Counted from the stretch's first letter, positions 51,618 through 61,133 are shown. The stretch: DNA of 64,000 nucleotides from Candidatus Bipolaricaulota bacterium (GCA_028278555.1 JANQEA010000026.1:97267-161266); one strand, 5' to 3'. The notes: generated from the sequence alone by a model not told the origin. Numbers and translations are program-made.

Positions 51618-52282
51618 CCAGACTCCTTCTGTCTTCCCTTGGCGCAGCACGAACGGAGCGGACAGCCGGTGCAGTCGGGCACGGCACGGCAGTACGCCTT
51701 GCCATGTCGGATGATCAGCGCGTGGTATTCCCCAAGAAGTCCGGCATCGCTCGGCAGCGCGCTCAGAAAGAGCGCTCGGAGGGACTCGTACGGCTCGTCT
51801 CCGTCAGACCAGCCAAGCCGACGGAGGAGACGCCGTGTGTAGGCATCGATGACGAAGGTCGGACCTTTGGCCGCGTAGAGGAGGATCGCGTCGGCCGTCT
51901 CCTCACCGATGCCCCACAGGCCGAGGAATTCCGGACGAAGCCGGTCGACCGGAAGCCCGAGCATCCGATCGAGATCCCCGCCGTGCCGATTCCACACGCA
52001 AGCAGCGAACCCCTTCAGCGTTCTCGTCTTGGCGGTGCGGAATCCTGCGGCACGGATCGTCTCGGAGATTCGCTCGTCCGAGGCGCTCGCGAGCGCCTCG
52101 ATCGACAAGAGTTCAGACGCCTCGAGACTTCGTAACGCGTACTCCGCGTTCCTCCACGCCGTCCGCTGTGTCAGGATCGCACCGACGATCATCTCGAGCC
52201 GGCTGGCCGCCGGCCACCACTCCTGAGGGCCGTAGGCGGCCTGGAGTCGATCGAAGAGATCTCGAACTCGGTTCTCGGGCAT
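51614..52282 (-). CDS. Endonuclease III-like HhH-GPD DNA glycosylase with FeS cluster
   Basis: The protein has 222 residues from ATG 52282 (MPENRVRDLF). HhH-GPD features are MIVGAILTQRTAWRNAEYAL, the hairpin LWGIGEETADAILLYA and the conserved Asp in FVIDAYTRRLLRRLG. The Lys that makes E. coli Nth a bifunctional lyase (GRKTA) is Glu here, so a monofunctional glycosylase such as the MagIII group is more likely. The C-terminal cysteines YCRAVPDCTGCPLRSCC suggest a 4Fe-4S cluster with slightly altered spacing. It is translationally coupled to the glycerate kinase gene. Confidence 0.85.
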   Translation of the reverse strand: MPENRVRDLFDRLQAAYGPQEWWPAASRLEMIVGAILTQRTAWRNAEYALRSLEASELLSIEALASASDERISETIRAAGFRTAKTRTLKGFAACVWNRHGGDLDRMLGLPVDRLRPEFLGLWGIGEETADAILLYAAKGPTFVIDAYTRRLLRRLGWSDGDEPYESLRALFLSALPSDAGLLGEYHALIIRHGKAYCRAVPDCTGCPLRSCCAKGRQKESG

Positions 52283-52397
52283 CGGTAAGAATCGAGAATA
52301 CCGGAGCCGAACGCGACGCCCAAGCCGGTCTCGCCTGGCCTGACGCTGGAGCCCAACTGCGGAATCGCGTATCGTCCGACCGGACCGAGGAGGGATC

Positions 52398-52964
52398 ATG
52401 ACCGGAATCGACGATCTTGCCCCCCGCATTCGGGGACCTCGCGAGCACGCGGCATACGACGGGAGCACCACGGAAGAGGAGTTGCGTGCGCAGCGGCTCG
52501 ACGCGATCGCCAAGACGGCGTTCAACAACCTCCGCGCCTATTCGAACTGCAGCCGATCGACCCTCTGGGCTCTGCAGACACACCTTCACCTCGATGGAGC
52601 GGACGCACTGAAGGCAGCGACAACGCTCGCCGGAGGGATCGGCGGAACCGGCGAGACGTGCGGGGCGGTCCTCGGTGCGCTGATGGGGATCGGGCTCGGC
52701 CTCGCTCCCCTGGAGGCGACCGATCTGGCAGCGCAGCAGGTCGCGCGGACGGTCGCGGGGGAGTTCGTCCGGCGATTCACCGACCGGTTCGGCAGCACGC
52801 GCTGCTACGACGTCCAGGAAGCGATCATCGGATGGCGAAACGACGATCCGAGCAAAGCCTCCGAATGGCGAGCCGCCGGGGGGCCGATCGCGTGTGCGTC
52901 GCTCTGCGCCGAAGCGGCACGGATCGCCGCCGCTCTGATTCTCGACGAAGGCGGACCGAGCTAG
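52398..52964 (+). CDS. C_GCAxxG_C_C family redox-type protein
   Basis: The protein has 188 residues from ATG 52398 behind GGAGGG. The family's Cys pattern is present: NCSRSTLW, GGIGGTGETCGAVLGALM, TRCYDVQ and IACASLCAEAA. Members are predicted membrane-associated or cofactor-binding proteins, often adjacent to oxidoreductases; function unproven. The second Cys of the canonical GCAxxG is shifted (GTGETCG). It is divergent from the endonuclease III-like gene. Confidence 0.82.
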   Translation: MTGIDDLAPRIRGPREHAAYDGSTTEEELRAQRLDAIAKTAFNNLRAYSNCSRSTLWALQTHLHLDGADALKAATTLAGGIGGTGETCGAVLGALMGIGLGLAPLEATDLAAQQVARTVAGEFVRRFTDRFGSTRCYDVQEAIIGWRNDDPSKASEWRAAGGPIACASLCAEAARIAAALILDEGGPS

Positions 52965-53414
52965 CTAGTTTGGCTTCTCGCGATTCGATCGCCGCTCGAT
53001 CGCTTGTCTTCTCAGCCTATCGGAGCGTGCCAGGCGCTCTGCGTCCTTCGCTTCCCGCAGGTCGCGTGTGTGCTGTTCGAGGATCGCTTCGCGCTCCGTT
53101 TCGTCCAGCTCTCCCTCGAAGCAGAGCCGGATCACCCGCCTGATCTCGGCCGAGATGACCGCCGTGCGATGGTGCATCTCGAACGAAGCCGCGCGGAAGA
53201 CGACCGCCCCGAGCTTCGCGTATCGGGTGTGGATCAGGATCGCCGACGCTCCCTGCCCATGCGGCGTTCCCCATCGAACGTCCTCGACCCGGCCGACACC
53301 CCACCGCGGATCGACGTGAGCAACCTCGCACCCGATGAGCATCCGCCAACGATCGAGATCCTCCCCCGCATAGCGGACGTACAACGAGCATTCGACTTCG
53401 GACTGCCCGTTCAT
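52965..53414 (-). CDS. Hypothetical protein with a CarD/DUF3553-like strand motif
   Basis: The protein has 149 residues from ATG 53414. Its N-terminal region has GCEVAHVDPRWGVGRVEDVR, resembling the small beta-barrel motif (V.H...G.G.V..V) of DUF3553/CarD-type domains. The C-terminal ~45 residues are charged and helical (DLREAKDAERLARSDRLRRQ). Its stop is adjacent to that of the convergent C_GCAxxG_C_C gene. Function unknown; nucleic-acid binding is conceivable. Confidence 0.5.
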   Translation of the reverse strand: MNGQSEVECSLYVRYAGEDLDRWRMLIGCEVAHVDPRWGVGRVEDVRWGTPHGQGASAILIHTRYAKLGAVVFRAASFEMHHRTAVISAEIRRVIRLCFEGELDETEREAILEQHTRDLREAKDAERLARSDRLRRQAIERRSNREKPN

Positions 53415-53636
53415 CCCGTCGCCTCCCCGAACTTCGTCCGGCCAAGATCCTATCCGAGACCCAAGGGGGCGTCCCACCGCGCTCCTCAGCACCGAGGACA
53501 TGCCTCCTCCATCCACGGAGCGCCTGTCCCCCCTCCATTCATCGCCGGCGTCCCCGCCCAGCCGGGCAGCGGGGGGAGCGCGGACACAGGGCGCCGTGGA
53601 TGATCGAGAAACCCTATGGAAGAAGAGGTTCGACCG

Positions 53637-54266
53637 ATGCGCCGTCTCCTTTCGATCGCTGGTCTCGCGATGGCCGTTGCACTGAGCGGCTGCAGCCTCT
53701 TCGACACCCTTTCCCCGAACTCCCCCCCGACGGCAGCGATCACCGCCCGTCCGACGGAGGGGCGCGCTCCGCTCCATGTCGAGTTCGACGGATCCGGTTC
53801 GTCCGATGACGGGCTGATCACGGAGTATCTTTGGACTCTCGTCCCAAGCGAGGCATGGGCGGACGGGGCTCGCGCTGAACACACGTTCGAAACCTCGGGG
53901 ATCCATCCGGTCCGACTGAAGGTCGTCGACGAGTCCGGCCTCGCCTCGGAGGTGGAGATCCTGATCACCGTCGAGAACACACCGCCGCTCGCCAGCTGCC
54001 GATTCTCGAGCGATTCCCCGGTCCTCGGGGAGTGGATCCTCTTCGATGCGTCCTCATCATTCGATCCGGACGGGACCCTCATCGATTTCCTCTGGGACTT
54101 CGGCGATGGAACCTCGACGCGAGGCACGCGGGTCGGGCACGCCTACACGGAGATCGGGGTCTACTCCGTCCGTCTGACCGTCGTCGACAACGCCGGCGCG
54201 ACCGCCTCGCTCGTTCACACGTTCACCGTCCACCGCGGCGGTGGAGGGGGAGGCTGCGGCGGCTAG
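53637..54266 (+). CDS. Lipoprotein with two PKD domains and Gly-rich C-terminus
   Basis: The protein has 209 residues from ATG 53637. Lipobox VALSGC near residue 16-21 is followed by SLFDTLSPNSPPTAAI. Two PKD units are visible: FDGSGSSDDGLITEYLW with RAEHTFETSGIHPVRLKVVD, and FDPDGTLIDFLWDFGDG with GHAYTEIGVYSVRLTVVD. It ends in HRGGGGGGCGG, with an isolated Cys. An extracytoplasmic lipid-anchored adhesion or scaffold module is likely. Confidence 0.85.
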   Translation: MRRLLSIAGLAMAVALSGCSLFDTLSPNSPPTAAITARPTEGRAPLHVEFDGSGSSDDGLITEYLWTLVPSEAWADGARAEHTFETSGIHPVRLKVVDESGLASEVEILITVENTPPLASCRFSSDSPVLGEWILFDASSSFDPDGTLIDFLWDFGDGTSTRGTRVGHAYTEIGVYSVRLTVVDNAGATASLVHTFTVHRGGGGGGCGG

Positions 54267-54288
54267 CGAGGCGCCGGACGCTCTGTCG

Positions 54289-55029
54289 CTAGTCGGCGGC
54301 CCGTTTTCCGACCGACGCAAGATAGACGACGAACCGTTCGATCCCGTCTAGACGAAGGAGTTCGTTCACCGTCCGGTCGTCGAACGCGCCGATCGCACAC
54401 GCGCCGGAACCGATCGACTCGGCCGCGAGGTAGAGGTTCTGGCAGACGTGTCCGGCATCGAGAAACAGGTAGCGGAACCCCCGCTCCCCGTACCGCCACG
54501 CCATTCGGTGTCGTTCGGCGACCCAGACGAACGTCGCTGCGCTCTTCGCGATCATCTCTTGCCCGAGGCACGCCTCGACCAGCCTGGGAGCGAGATCGGG
54601 CGAGTCATCGAGCCGGATCAACCGGTGCTCGAGCGCGGCGTACTGGTACGCCGCCGGCTCGAGTCCGTCGACGCGATTCGCGAGCACCACCGTTTCGAAC
54701 GCGTGTCGCGCCCCGGCCGACGGGACGGTCCGGAACGTCGCGCGGTCCGGAATCGCCCGCTGAACCCCCTGCGTGCTCCAGAGGAGGTACGACAACTCGA
54801 TCAGCGAGAACGGATCCTCGCTGTACTCGCGGAGACTTCGCCTGACCTCGATCGCATCTTTGAGGTTCATCCCACCGTCGCCCGATCCGTTCGGATCGGG
54901 GAGCTCGACGGCCCCGCCCTCACCGAGGGTCGCCTGCAACGGCGGCTGCGGGAGGCCGCGCTCCTGCTCCGAGGGCGAGAGATGCCGATATTCCGTCTTC
55001 TCGAGGAACTCCCGACCGATCCCATCCAT
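54289..55029 (-). CDS. SagB-type dehydrogenase (nitroreductase-fold FMN oxidoreductase)
   Basis: The protein has 246 residues from ATG 55029 behind GGAGG. Typical SagB/ThcOx features are AIEVRRSLREYSEDPFSLIE, LLWSTQGVQ, TVPSAGARHAFETVVL and a C-terminal DAGHVCQNLYLAAESIGSGA. SagB enzymes oxidise azolines in thiazole/oxazole-modified peptides, but many stand-alone homologues like this one are found without partners. No YcaO cyclodehydratase is in the window. Confidence 0.9.
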   Translation of the reverse strand: MDGIGREFLEKTEYRHLSPSEQERGLPQPPLQATLGEGGAVELPDPNGSGDGGMNLKDAIEVRRSLREYSEDPFSLIELSYLLWSTQGVQRAIPDRATFRTVPSAGARHAFETVVLANRVDGLEPAAYQYAALEHRLIRLDDSPDLAPRLVEACLGQEMIAKSAATFVWVAERHRMAWRYGERGFRYLFLDAGHVCQNLYLAAESIGSGACAIGAFDDRTVNELLRLDGIERFVVYLASVGKRAAD

Positions 55030-55157
55030 GCGTATCGACCTCCGTGATTCTGTTCGTGTACGGGCCGATGGACACTGTCGGCTCGCAGAGCCGATCGTAC
55101 CCGTCTCCGCCATCAAAGGCACACAGTTGCCACATCGTTCGCCGTATACTGGAGACC

Positions 55158-56444
55158 ATGCACTCAACAAGGGGATTGGCGCTCGCTCTCGGTCTGGTTC
55201 TGGGACTGACGTTGGCCGCCTTCCCTGCGGAGATCCTCCGCTTGACGCTCGATGGGTCGATCAACCCGGCGAGTCGCGATCTGGTCGTTCGCGCGATCGC
55301 CGCGGCCGAAGATCAGGGCGCGGAGTTCCTGCTGATCGAGCTGAACACGCCCGGCGGGCTCGAGCAGTCGATGCGAGACATCGTCGCCGCGGAGCTGGCG
55401 GCGACCATCCCGATCGTCGTCTTCGTCGCCCCATCCGGCGCGCGCGCCGCCTCGGCCGGCGTCTTCCTGACAATCGCCGCCGACGTCGCCGCGATGGCCC
55501 CAGGGACGAACATCGGGGCCGCGCACCCGGTCAACCTGATCGGCGGCGAGACCGAGGAAGGAGACCAAAGCGCGTCGATCGACAAGGCAGCGAACGACGC
55601 CGCGGCATTCGCCCGTTCGATTGCCGAGCAGCGCGGGCGGAACGTCGAATGGGCCGAATCGGCCGTCCTCCAGTCAAGCGCGCTGAGCGCCGACGAAGCC
55701 CTGGTGCTCGGCGTGATCGATCTGATCGCGGACGATACCGAGAGCCTCCTCGAAGCGCTCGATGGCTACACCCTCTCCGACGGTCGCGTGCTGTGGACCG
55801 CCGGGCTCCCGACCCGCGAAATCCGCCCGACACTCCGCGAACGTCTTCTCAGCCTTCTCGCCGATCCGAACCTCGTCTACGTCCTGTTCATCCTCGGGCT
55901 CTACGGGCTGATCTACGAGTTCTTTCATCCGGGGATCGGCTTCGGCCTCGCCGCCGGCGGAGTCTGCCTGTTGCTCGCCCTCTTCGGGCTTCAGGTCCTG
56001 CCGGTGAACATCGTCGGGGTCGCCCTGATCCTGTTCGGGATGGGGCTGATCGTCCTCGATGCGTTCACGCCGACAAACGGGATCCTGACGACCGGCGGGG
56101 TCGTCGGCCTCCTCGCCGGCTCGTTGACGCTCTTCGACATCCCGGATCGTTCGATCGGGCTCTCGTGGGGGACGATCCTCGCCGTGGTCGGCGTCAGCGC
56201 GGCATTTTCGATCTTCGTCCTCTCGAAAGGGTTGGCCATCCAGCGGAAGCAACCGGTGACCGGTGCCGTCGGCCTCGCCGGAGCGACCGGGACCGTACGC
56301 AGCCGTCTCGATCCAGAGGGGACGGTCCTCGTTCACGGCGAATACTGGGCCGCCCGAACGCTCGACGACCCGATCGGCGTCGGGGAGACGATTCGCGTCG
56401 TGCAGATCGACGGGAACCGGCTGATCGTCCAGCGAGACGGATGA
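55158..56444 (+). CDS. NfeD family membrane-bound serine protease (ClpP-class, long form)
   Basis: The protein has 428 residues from ATG 55158. After a signal peptide (GLALALGLVLGLTLAAFPA) comes the ClpP-like protease: LLIELNTPGGLEQSMRDIV, the nucleophile Ser in GARAASAGVFLTIAADVAAM, and the Lys in ASIDKAANDAAAFARS. From about 250 there are membrane helices (VLFILGLYGLIYEFFHPGIG, the family signature) and then the C-terminal NfeD OB-fold (GATGTVRSRLDPEGTVLVHG). Long NfeD proteases usually cleave a partner stomatin; none is adjacent here. Confidence 0.93.
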   Translation: MHSTRGLALALGLVLGLTLAAFPAEILRLTLDGSINPASRDLVVRAIAAAEDQGAEFLLIELNTPGGLEQSMRDIVAAELAATIPIVVFVAPSGARAASAGVFLTIAADVAAMAPGTNIGAAHPVNLIGGETEEGDQSASIDKAANDAAAFARSIAEQRGRNVEWAESAVLQSSALSADEALVLGVIDLIADDTESLLEALDGYTLSDGRVLWTAGLPTREIRPTLRERLLSLLADPNLVYVLFILGLYGLIYEFFHPGIGFGLAAGGVCLLLALFGLQVLPVNIVGVALILFGMGLIVLDAFTPTNGILTTGGVVGLLAGSLTLFDIPDRSIGLSWGTILAVVGVSAAFSIFVLSKGLAIQRKQPVTGAVGLAGATGTVRSRLDPEGTVLVHGEYWAARTLDDPIGVGETIRVVQIDGNRLIVQRDG

Positions 56445-56517
56445 GGACACCGCTCGAATCGACTACAATCCGCTAGACCGACGCGAGCCGTCGGATGCAC
56501 GCCCCGAAGGGAGCACG

Positions 56518-56895
56518 ATGAACCGGACCATCCAGACGATCGCGTTGGCCGCTTGCGCCGGTCTCCTCCTCGGCATTCTCCTCGTCCTCGTCGGGGTCGG
56601 CCGAAACGGCATCCGGATCGAGCTCGCCGGGGAGGTCAACGTCTCTGGGATGCACGACACGGTCACGTTTTCCGTCTCCGAGCCGGTCCCGCTGGTGATG
56701 AACGAACCGGCGCACCTCGTCACCACCGGCGCCGACGGGAAGGCCATTCCGGCGGTCGTCTCCCTCCTGCCTTGTCCTGAGTGCGGCGGCCCGATGCTCC
56801 CGATCCGCTGGAGTCCGTGGTCGGGCGAGATCGAGTGGAGTTGCACGGCTTGTGGGGAGTTGGTCGTCCAGCCCACCGAGTCCGGCACGCCGTAG
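56518..56895 (+). CDS. Membrane-anchored small zinc-ribbon protein
   Basis: The protein has 125 residues from ATG 56518 (GGGAGCACG upstream). It has an N-terminal membrane anchor (ALAACAGLLLGILLVLVGVG), a beta-rich middle, and a C-terminal zinc ribbon (CPECGGPMLPIRWSPWSGEI and CTACG). Predicted topology places the ribbon outside if it is a signal anchor. No family was recognised. It follows the NfeD gene by 73 nt. Confidence 0.65.
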   Translation: MNRTIQTIALAACAGLLLGILLVLVGVGRNGIRIELAGEVNVSGMHDTVTFSVSEPVPLVMNEPAHLVTTGADGKAIPAVVSLLPCPECGGPMLPIRWSPWSGEIEWSCTACGELVVQPTESGTP

Positions 56896-56912
56896 CCCTT
56901 CCCTACCGCCAA

Positions 56913-58001
56913 TCACGGTGTGATCGATCGTCCCATCTCCCAGAGAATCTCGAAGTAGGCGTCGAAGGCTTCCGCGATCTCCGGAATGCGCAGCACCGCG
57001 ACGTTCGTCTCGACGTTCTTCTCGAGCGAGTAGTAGTTCCAGTTCGTCGACCCGAGAACGACCGAGTCTCCATCGATCACGATCAGCTTCGTGTGTGTCG
57101 TCCGGTTGGCTGCGTCGAACCGGATCTGAACCCCATGTTGATACAGGAAGATCGCCGACATCAGGTTCGCACCGGCCGAGTCGGCGTAGTAGCTGCAATC
57201 ATCGATCAGGACGCGAACATCGAGCCCCCGCCCGGCCGCATCGATCAGCGCGCCGACCAGCTCATTCGCCAGGCTCCCCGGGTAGCTCGGGTAGATCGAC
57301 ATTCGATACATCGCCACGTGAATCGAGCGTCGAGCGCGAGGGAGGAGCTCGAGGAGGAGGGACGCGTAGAGCGACGTCTCCGGACCATCCGGGAGAGGGA
57401 CGATCGCCGGGACGTCCGCACTTATGACATCGAAGTCGATCGCCACACCGTCGGCCGGGAGCCTCCCCTCCCGAAGCCGCTCGAAGTACTCGGTGAAGGC
57501 TCCGCCGACTTGAGGAGACTCGATCACGACGTTCGTCTGTTCGTGCTCGAGGAACGCGTACTTGTTCCAGTTCGTCGACCCGAGGACGACGACCCGCCGA
57601 TCGACGATCACCATCTTCGCGTGCGTCGTCACTGCCGGGTCGTCGAACTGGCAGTCGATCCCGCGTTCCTCCAAGTAGGCGACGACACGCCGGTTGTCGG
57701 CGGTGATCTCCGGTGCCCAAACGCTCGCATCGAGCAGCACGCGGATCGCCACGCCCCGTTCGGAGGCGGCGACCAATCGACCCCAGAGTGGAACACCGGT
57801 CACGTCGGCGCTCGAGAGGAGCAGGTCGACCGAAGAGGCAGCTGCGTCGATCGCCTCCGCGACGGCCTCGACGTAGACGTTCGTCCCCGGCCGATCGATC
57901 AGAGGGATCAGGACCGCCGACGAGGTCCCGCAAACCACCACGCAAAGGAGGGAAGAAAGCAGCAACCCAACGGCAATCCCTCGTTGAACCTTTCCGAACA
58001 T
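56913..58001 (-). CDS. Secreted phospholipase D-like protein with two HKD motifs
   Basis: The protein has 362 residues with signal peptide GIAVGLLLSSLLCVVVCG. Two PLD domains carry intact catalytic motifs: THAKMVIVDRRVVVLGSTNW near 125 and THTKLIVIDGDSVVLGSTNW near 310 (HxK-x4-D then GSxNW). Both His-Lys sets are complete, so an active phosphodiesterase (phospholipase, cardiolipin synthase-like or nuclease of Nuc type) is expected outside the cytoplasm. It is divergent from the Lon-like gene with a 32-nt gap. Confidence 0.9.
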   Translation of the reverse strand: MFGKVQRGIAVGLLLSSLLCVVVCGTSSAVLIPLIDRPGTNVYVEAVAEAIDAAASSVDLLLSSADVTGVPLWGRLVAASERGVAIRVLLDASVWAPEITADNRRVVAYLEERGIDCQFDDPAVTTHAKMVIVDRRVVVLGSTNWNKYAFLEHEQTNVVIESPQVGGAFTEYFERLREGRLPADGVAIDFDVISADVPAIVPLPDGPETSLYASLLLELLPRARRSIHVAMYRMSIYPSYPGSLANELVGALIDAAGRGLDVRVLIDDCSYYADSAGANLMSAIFLYQHGVQIRFDAANRTTHTKLIVIDGDSVVLGSTNWNYYSLEKNVETNVAVLRIPEIAEAFDAYFEILWEMGRSITP

Positions 58002-58033
58002 CTGGGATAGAATCCTAGACCAAGGAGGACAGA

Positions 58034-60517
58034 ATGGTCAAAGAGCTCGACGCAACGCAGCTCCGGTATACATGTGATGCTTCCGCATTCCAGTTCAAGA
58101 CGACCTCGGACCTCGAGCCGCTCGATCAGATCATCGGACAAGAACGCGCGATCGACGCGCTGAAGCTCGGGCTCGGCATCAAGGACGCGAAGAATCGATA
58201 CAACATCTACGTCGCAGGACATCCGGGAACGGGAAAGATGTCGGCGGTCGAGCACTTCCTCACGCGGGCGAGCGCCGACGAGCCGCAGCCTCCGGATCTC
58301 TGCTATGTTCACAATTTCGAGAATCCCTACAGCCCGCGCTATCTCGAACTCCCTGCGGGGAAGGGTTGCCAGCTTCGGACCGACCTCGAACACCACATCG
58401 ACCGTCTGAAGCGCGAAATCCCCAGGGTCTTCGAGTCAGACGAGTTCAAGGCACGGAGCAAGAAGATCAACGACCGCCATGGCGAGCGGCGGACGACGCT
58501 CCTCGAGGAGATGGAGACGAAGGCGCGCGAGCTCGGGTTCGCGGTCCAGCGGACGCCGATCGGGATCAACACCCTCCCGCTCGACGAGAAGGGCGAACCG
58601 CTCAGCCAAGAGGAGTACGACGCCCTTCCCGAGGAGAGGCGGAACGAGATCCGGGAGAACCAGGGACAAGTCCAGACGCTGATCCAGGAGCAGCTCCAGG
58701 ACGTTGCGCGTCTCGACGAGGACCGGGAATCGGAGATCAAGAAGCTGGCGAAGGAAGCGGTCCTCTTCATGATCGAGCCGCACTATGCCCAGCTGAACGA
58801 GCGCTACGAGGGACTCAGCAAGGTGCTCGCCTTCCTCGAATCGATGAAGAAGGACATCGTCGAGAACCTCGATGCTTTCCAGAACGGCGGAGCGGCCAAG
58901 AAGACGCCGTTTCCGTTCCCGACGCCGCAGGCCGATCCGTTCAAGAAATATACGGTCAACGTGCTCGTCGACAATGCAAAGACCGACGGCGCGCCGGTGA
59001 TCGTCGAGCAGAACGCGACCTATCCGAACCTGTTCGGCTCGATCGAACGCCGCGTCCAGATGGGCGTCGCCGTCACCGACTTCACGATGATCAAGCCCGG
59101 CTCGCTCCATCGGGCCAACGGCGGGTATCTCGTACTGAATGCGAACAACCTCTTCCGCCTCGGTCTCAGCTGGGAGGCGCTGAAGATCGCGCTCAAGCGC
59201 CGCGAGATTCACATCGAGGACCCATGGCAGATGATGGGCTACTCGACGACCGAGGGACTCCGGCCCGAGCCGCTCCCGTTCCGGATCAAGCTGGTGATCA
59301 TCGGGAGCTCGTACATCTACGAGATCCTCCACCACTACGACGAGGACTTCAGCAAGCTGTTCAACGTCAAGGCCGACTTCGGCACCGAAATGGACCGGAC
59401 CCCTGAGCGAGAGCAGCAGATGGCGCGCTTCCTGAGCAACTGCTGCATGCAGGAACCGGCCGTCCTCCCGTTCGAGCCGTCCGGCGTCGGCAAGATGGTC
59501 GAGTACGCGACCGAGCTGACCGGCGACCAGACGAAGCTCTCGTGCCAGTTCGGCAATCTGGTCTCGATCGTCAAGGAGGCGTCGTATTGGGCGCGGACCG
59601 ACGGCGCCGACGCCGTCTCCGGCGACCACGTGAAGCAGGCGCTCGACAAGCGCGACTTCCGGCATGATCGGATCGACGCCAAGATCCGCGAGATGATCGA
59701 GCGGGGGACGATCTTCGTCGACACCGAGGGAGCGCGCGCCGGGCAGCTGAACGGGCTCGCCGTCCTCCAGATGGGCGATTACGCGTTCGGCAAGCCCTCG
59801 CGGATCACCGCGACCGTCCACGCCGGGAAGGGCGGCCTCGTCGACATCGAACGCGAAGCGAAGCTCGGCGGGAAGACGCACACCAAGGGGATCATGATCC
59901 TGAAAGGCTTCCTCGGCGAGCGGTTCGCTCAGGAACGCCCGCTGTCGTTCTCGGCAAGCCTCGCGTTCGAACAGAGCTACTCGATGATCGACGGCGACAG
60001 CGCGTCGAGCACCGAGCTCTACGCGATCCTCTCCGCCCTCGCCGACGCGCCGATCCGCCAAGGGATCGCCGTCACCGGCTCGGTCAACCAGAAGGGCGAG
60101 ATCCAGCCGATCGGCGGGGTGAATCAGAAGGTCGAGGGCTTCTATTGCGTCTGCAAGGCCAAGGGGCTGACCGGGGATCAGGGCGTCCTCATCCCCCGGG
60201 CGAACGTCGACAACCTGATGCTCTGCGAGGAGGTCGTCGAGGCCGTCGAAGCCGGACGGTTCCACGTCTATCCGGTCTCGACCGTCGAAGAGGGAATCGA
60301 GGTTCTGACCGGGGTTCCGGCCGGCGAACGCGACGAAGAGGGCGCCTATCCTGAAGACTCCCTGTTCGGACGCGCGGTCGCCCGCCTCGAGGCGATCCAC
60401 GAGGCGCTGAAGGCCTCAGGCAAGGACGACGAAGACGAGGAGAAGAAGGAAGAGGGGGCCAAGGGTGACAAGACCAGTGACAACGATGAGGGATCCGATG
60501 AACCGAAGGAAGAGTAA
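58034..60517 (+). CDS. Lon-like ATP-dependent protease (AAA_32/Lon_C type)
   Basis: The protein has 827 residues, ATG 58034 behind GGAGGACAG. The AAA_32-type N-terminal block DAKNRYNIYVAGHPGTGKM contains Walker A at 62-69. An insertion of helical coiled-coil lies near 140-280. A further AAA block has IKPGSLHRANGGYLVLNANN. The C-terminal Lon protease domain has the nucleophile Ser in IDGDSASSTELYAILSALA near 665 and the Lys in PIGGVNQKVEGFY near 705. The tail is highly acidic/Lys-rich (DDEDEEKKEEGAKGDK). Quality-control protease. Its 3' end overlaps a PKD lipoprotein start by 20 nt. Confidence 0.93.
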   Translation: MVKELDATQLRYTCDASAFQFKTTSDLEPLDQIIGQERAIDALKLGLGIKDAKNRYNIYVAGHPGTGKMSAVEHFLTRASADEPQPPDLCYVHNFENPYSPRYLELPAGKGCQLRTDLEHHIDRLKREIPRVFESDEFKARSKKINDRHGERRTTLLEEMETKARELGFAVQRTPIGINTLPLDEKGEPLSQEEYDALPEERRNEIRENQGQVQTLIQEQLQDVARLDEDRESEIKKLAKEAVLFMIEPHYAQLNERYEGLSKVLAFLESMKKDIVENLDAFQNGGAAKKTPFPFPTPQADPFKKYTVNVLVDNAKTDGAPVIVEQNATYPNLFGSIERRVQMGVAVTDFTMIKPGSLHRANGGYLVLNANNLFRLGLSWEALKIALKRREIHIEDPWQMMGYSTTEGLRPEPLPFRIKLVIIGSSYIYEILHHYDEDFSKLFNVKADFGTEMDRTPEREQQMARFLSNCCMQEPAVLPFEPSGVGKMVEYATELTGDQTKLSCQFGNLVSIVKEASYWARTDGADAVSGDHVKQALDKRDFRHDRIDAKIREMIERGTIFVDTEGARAGQLNGLAVLQMGDYAFGKPSRITATVHAGKGGLVDIEREAKLGGKTHTKGIMILKGFLGERFAQERPLSFSASLAFEQSYSMIDGDSASSTELYAILSALADAPIRQGIAVTGSVNQKGEIQPIGGVNQKVEGFYCVCKAKGLTGDQGVLIPRANVDNLMLCEEVVEAVEAGRFHVYPVSTVEEGIEVLTGVPAGERDEEGAYPEDSLFGRAVARLEAIHEALKASGKDDEDEEKKEEGAKGDKTSDNDEGSDEPKEE

Positions 60518-61133
60518 CCGAGCGCTGCGGCGCGGCGCGCTGGCCGGCGTTCTTCTCAGCGCGGGGTTGCTCATCGCTTCGTGCACCGGTGTCGTCGGCC
60601 CGCGGGCCGAGTTCACCGCGACCCCGCTCTTCGACTATCCGCCGCTCGAAGTGACGCTAGACGCTGGCGCCTCCTCGAGTCCAAACGGGGCGATCGTCTC
60701 CTACGACTGGGACCTCGGCGACGGAACGACCGACACCGGGGTAACGGTCACCCACACCTACGATGAGAAGGGCATCTACGACATCACGCTCGTGGTGACC
60801 GACTCGACCGGCGAGACCGGTGCGCGGACCCGGTCGGTCGAGGCGCTGAACCGGATTCCGACGGCGATCTTCACGTCGAGTCCCTTCTGGAACGGGGCGG
60901 GCCAGCCGTTCGAGTTCGACGCATCCGATTCCTACGACCCCGACGGCGAGATCGTCCAGTACATCTGGTCGTTCGGCGACGGCTCGTCCGACGAGGGAAT
61001 GATCGTCGAGCACGCCTACGTCCAGCCCGGCTGGAAGCCCGTCGTGACGCTCACCGTGGTCGATGAGGACGGCGGTTCGAACTCGACGTCGAGGCAGATT
61101 AACGTGGTCGGCTGCGACACCTGCAACCTCTAG
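60498..61133 (+). CDS. Lipoprotein with two PKD domains, overlapping the Lon-like gene
   Basis: The protein has 211 residues from ATG 60498 (GAGGGATCCG upstream, inside the 3' end of the protease gene). The lipobox is LLIASC near residue 31. Two PKD domains follow, with SSPNGAIVSYDWDLGDG and YDPDGEIVQYIWSFGDG, and the C-terminus ends VVGCDTCNL with two Cys. The 20-nt overlap suggests translational coupling with the Lon-like protease. It converges with the next PKD lipoprotein, overlapping its stop by 4 nt. Confidence 0.85.
   Translation: MNRRKSNRALRRGALAGVLLSAGLLIASCTGVVGPRAEFTATPLFDYPPLEVTLDAGASSSPNGAIVSYDWDLGDGTTDTGVTVTHTYDEKGIYDITLVVTDSTGETGARTRSVEALNRIPTAIFTSSPFWNGAGQPFEFDASDSYDPDGEIVQYIWSFGDGSSDEGMIVEHAYVQPGWKPVVTLTVVDEDGGSNSTSRQINVVGCDTCNL

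Noticed and set aside
54289..55029. SagB as part of a thiazole/oxazole-modified peptide cluster
   Set aside because: No YcaO, precursor peptide or export genes nearby; stand-alone SagB homologues are common.
58436..60400. Minus-strand open frame of 654 codons
   Set aside because: Antisense to the Lon-like protease gene; no recognisable domain.
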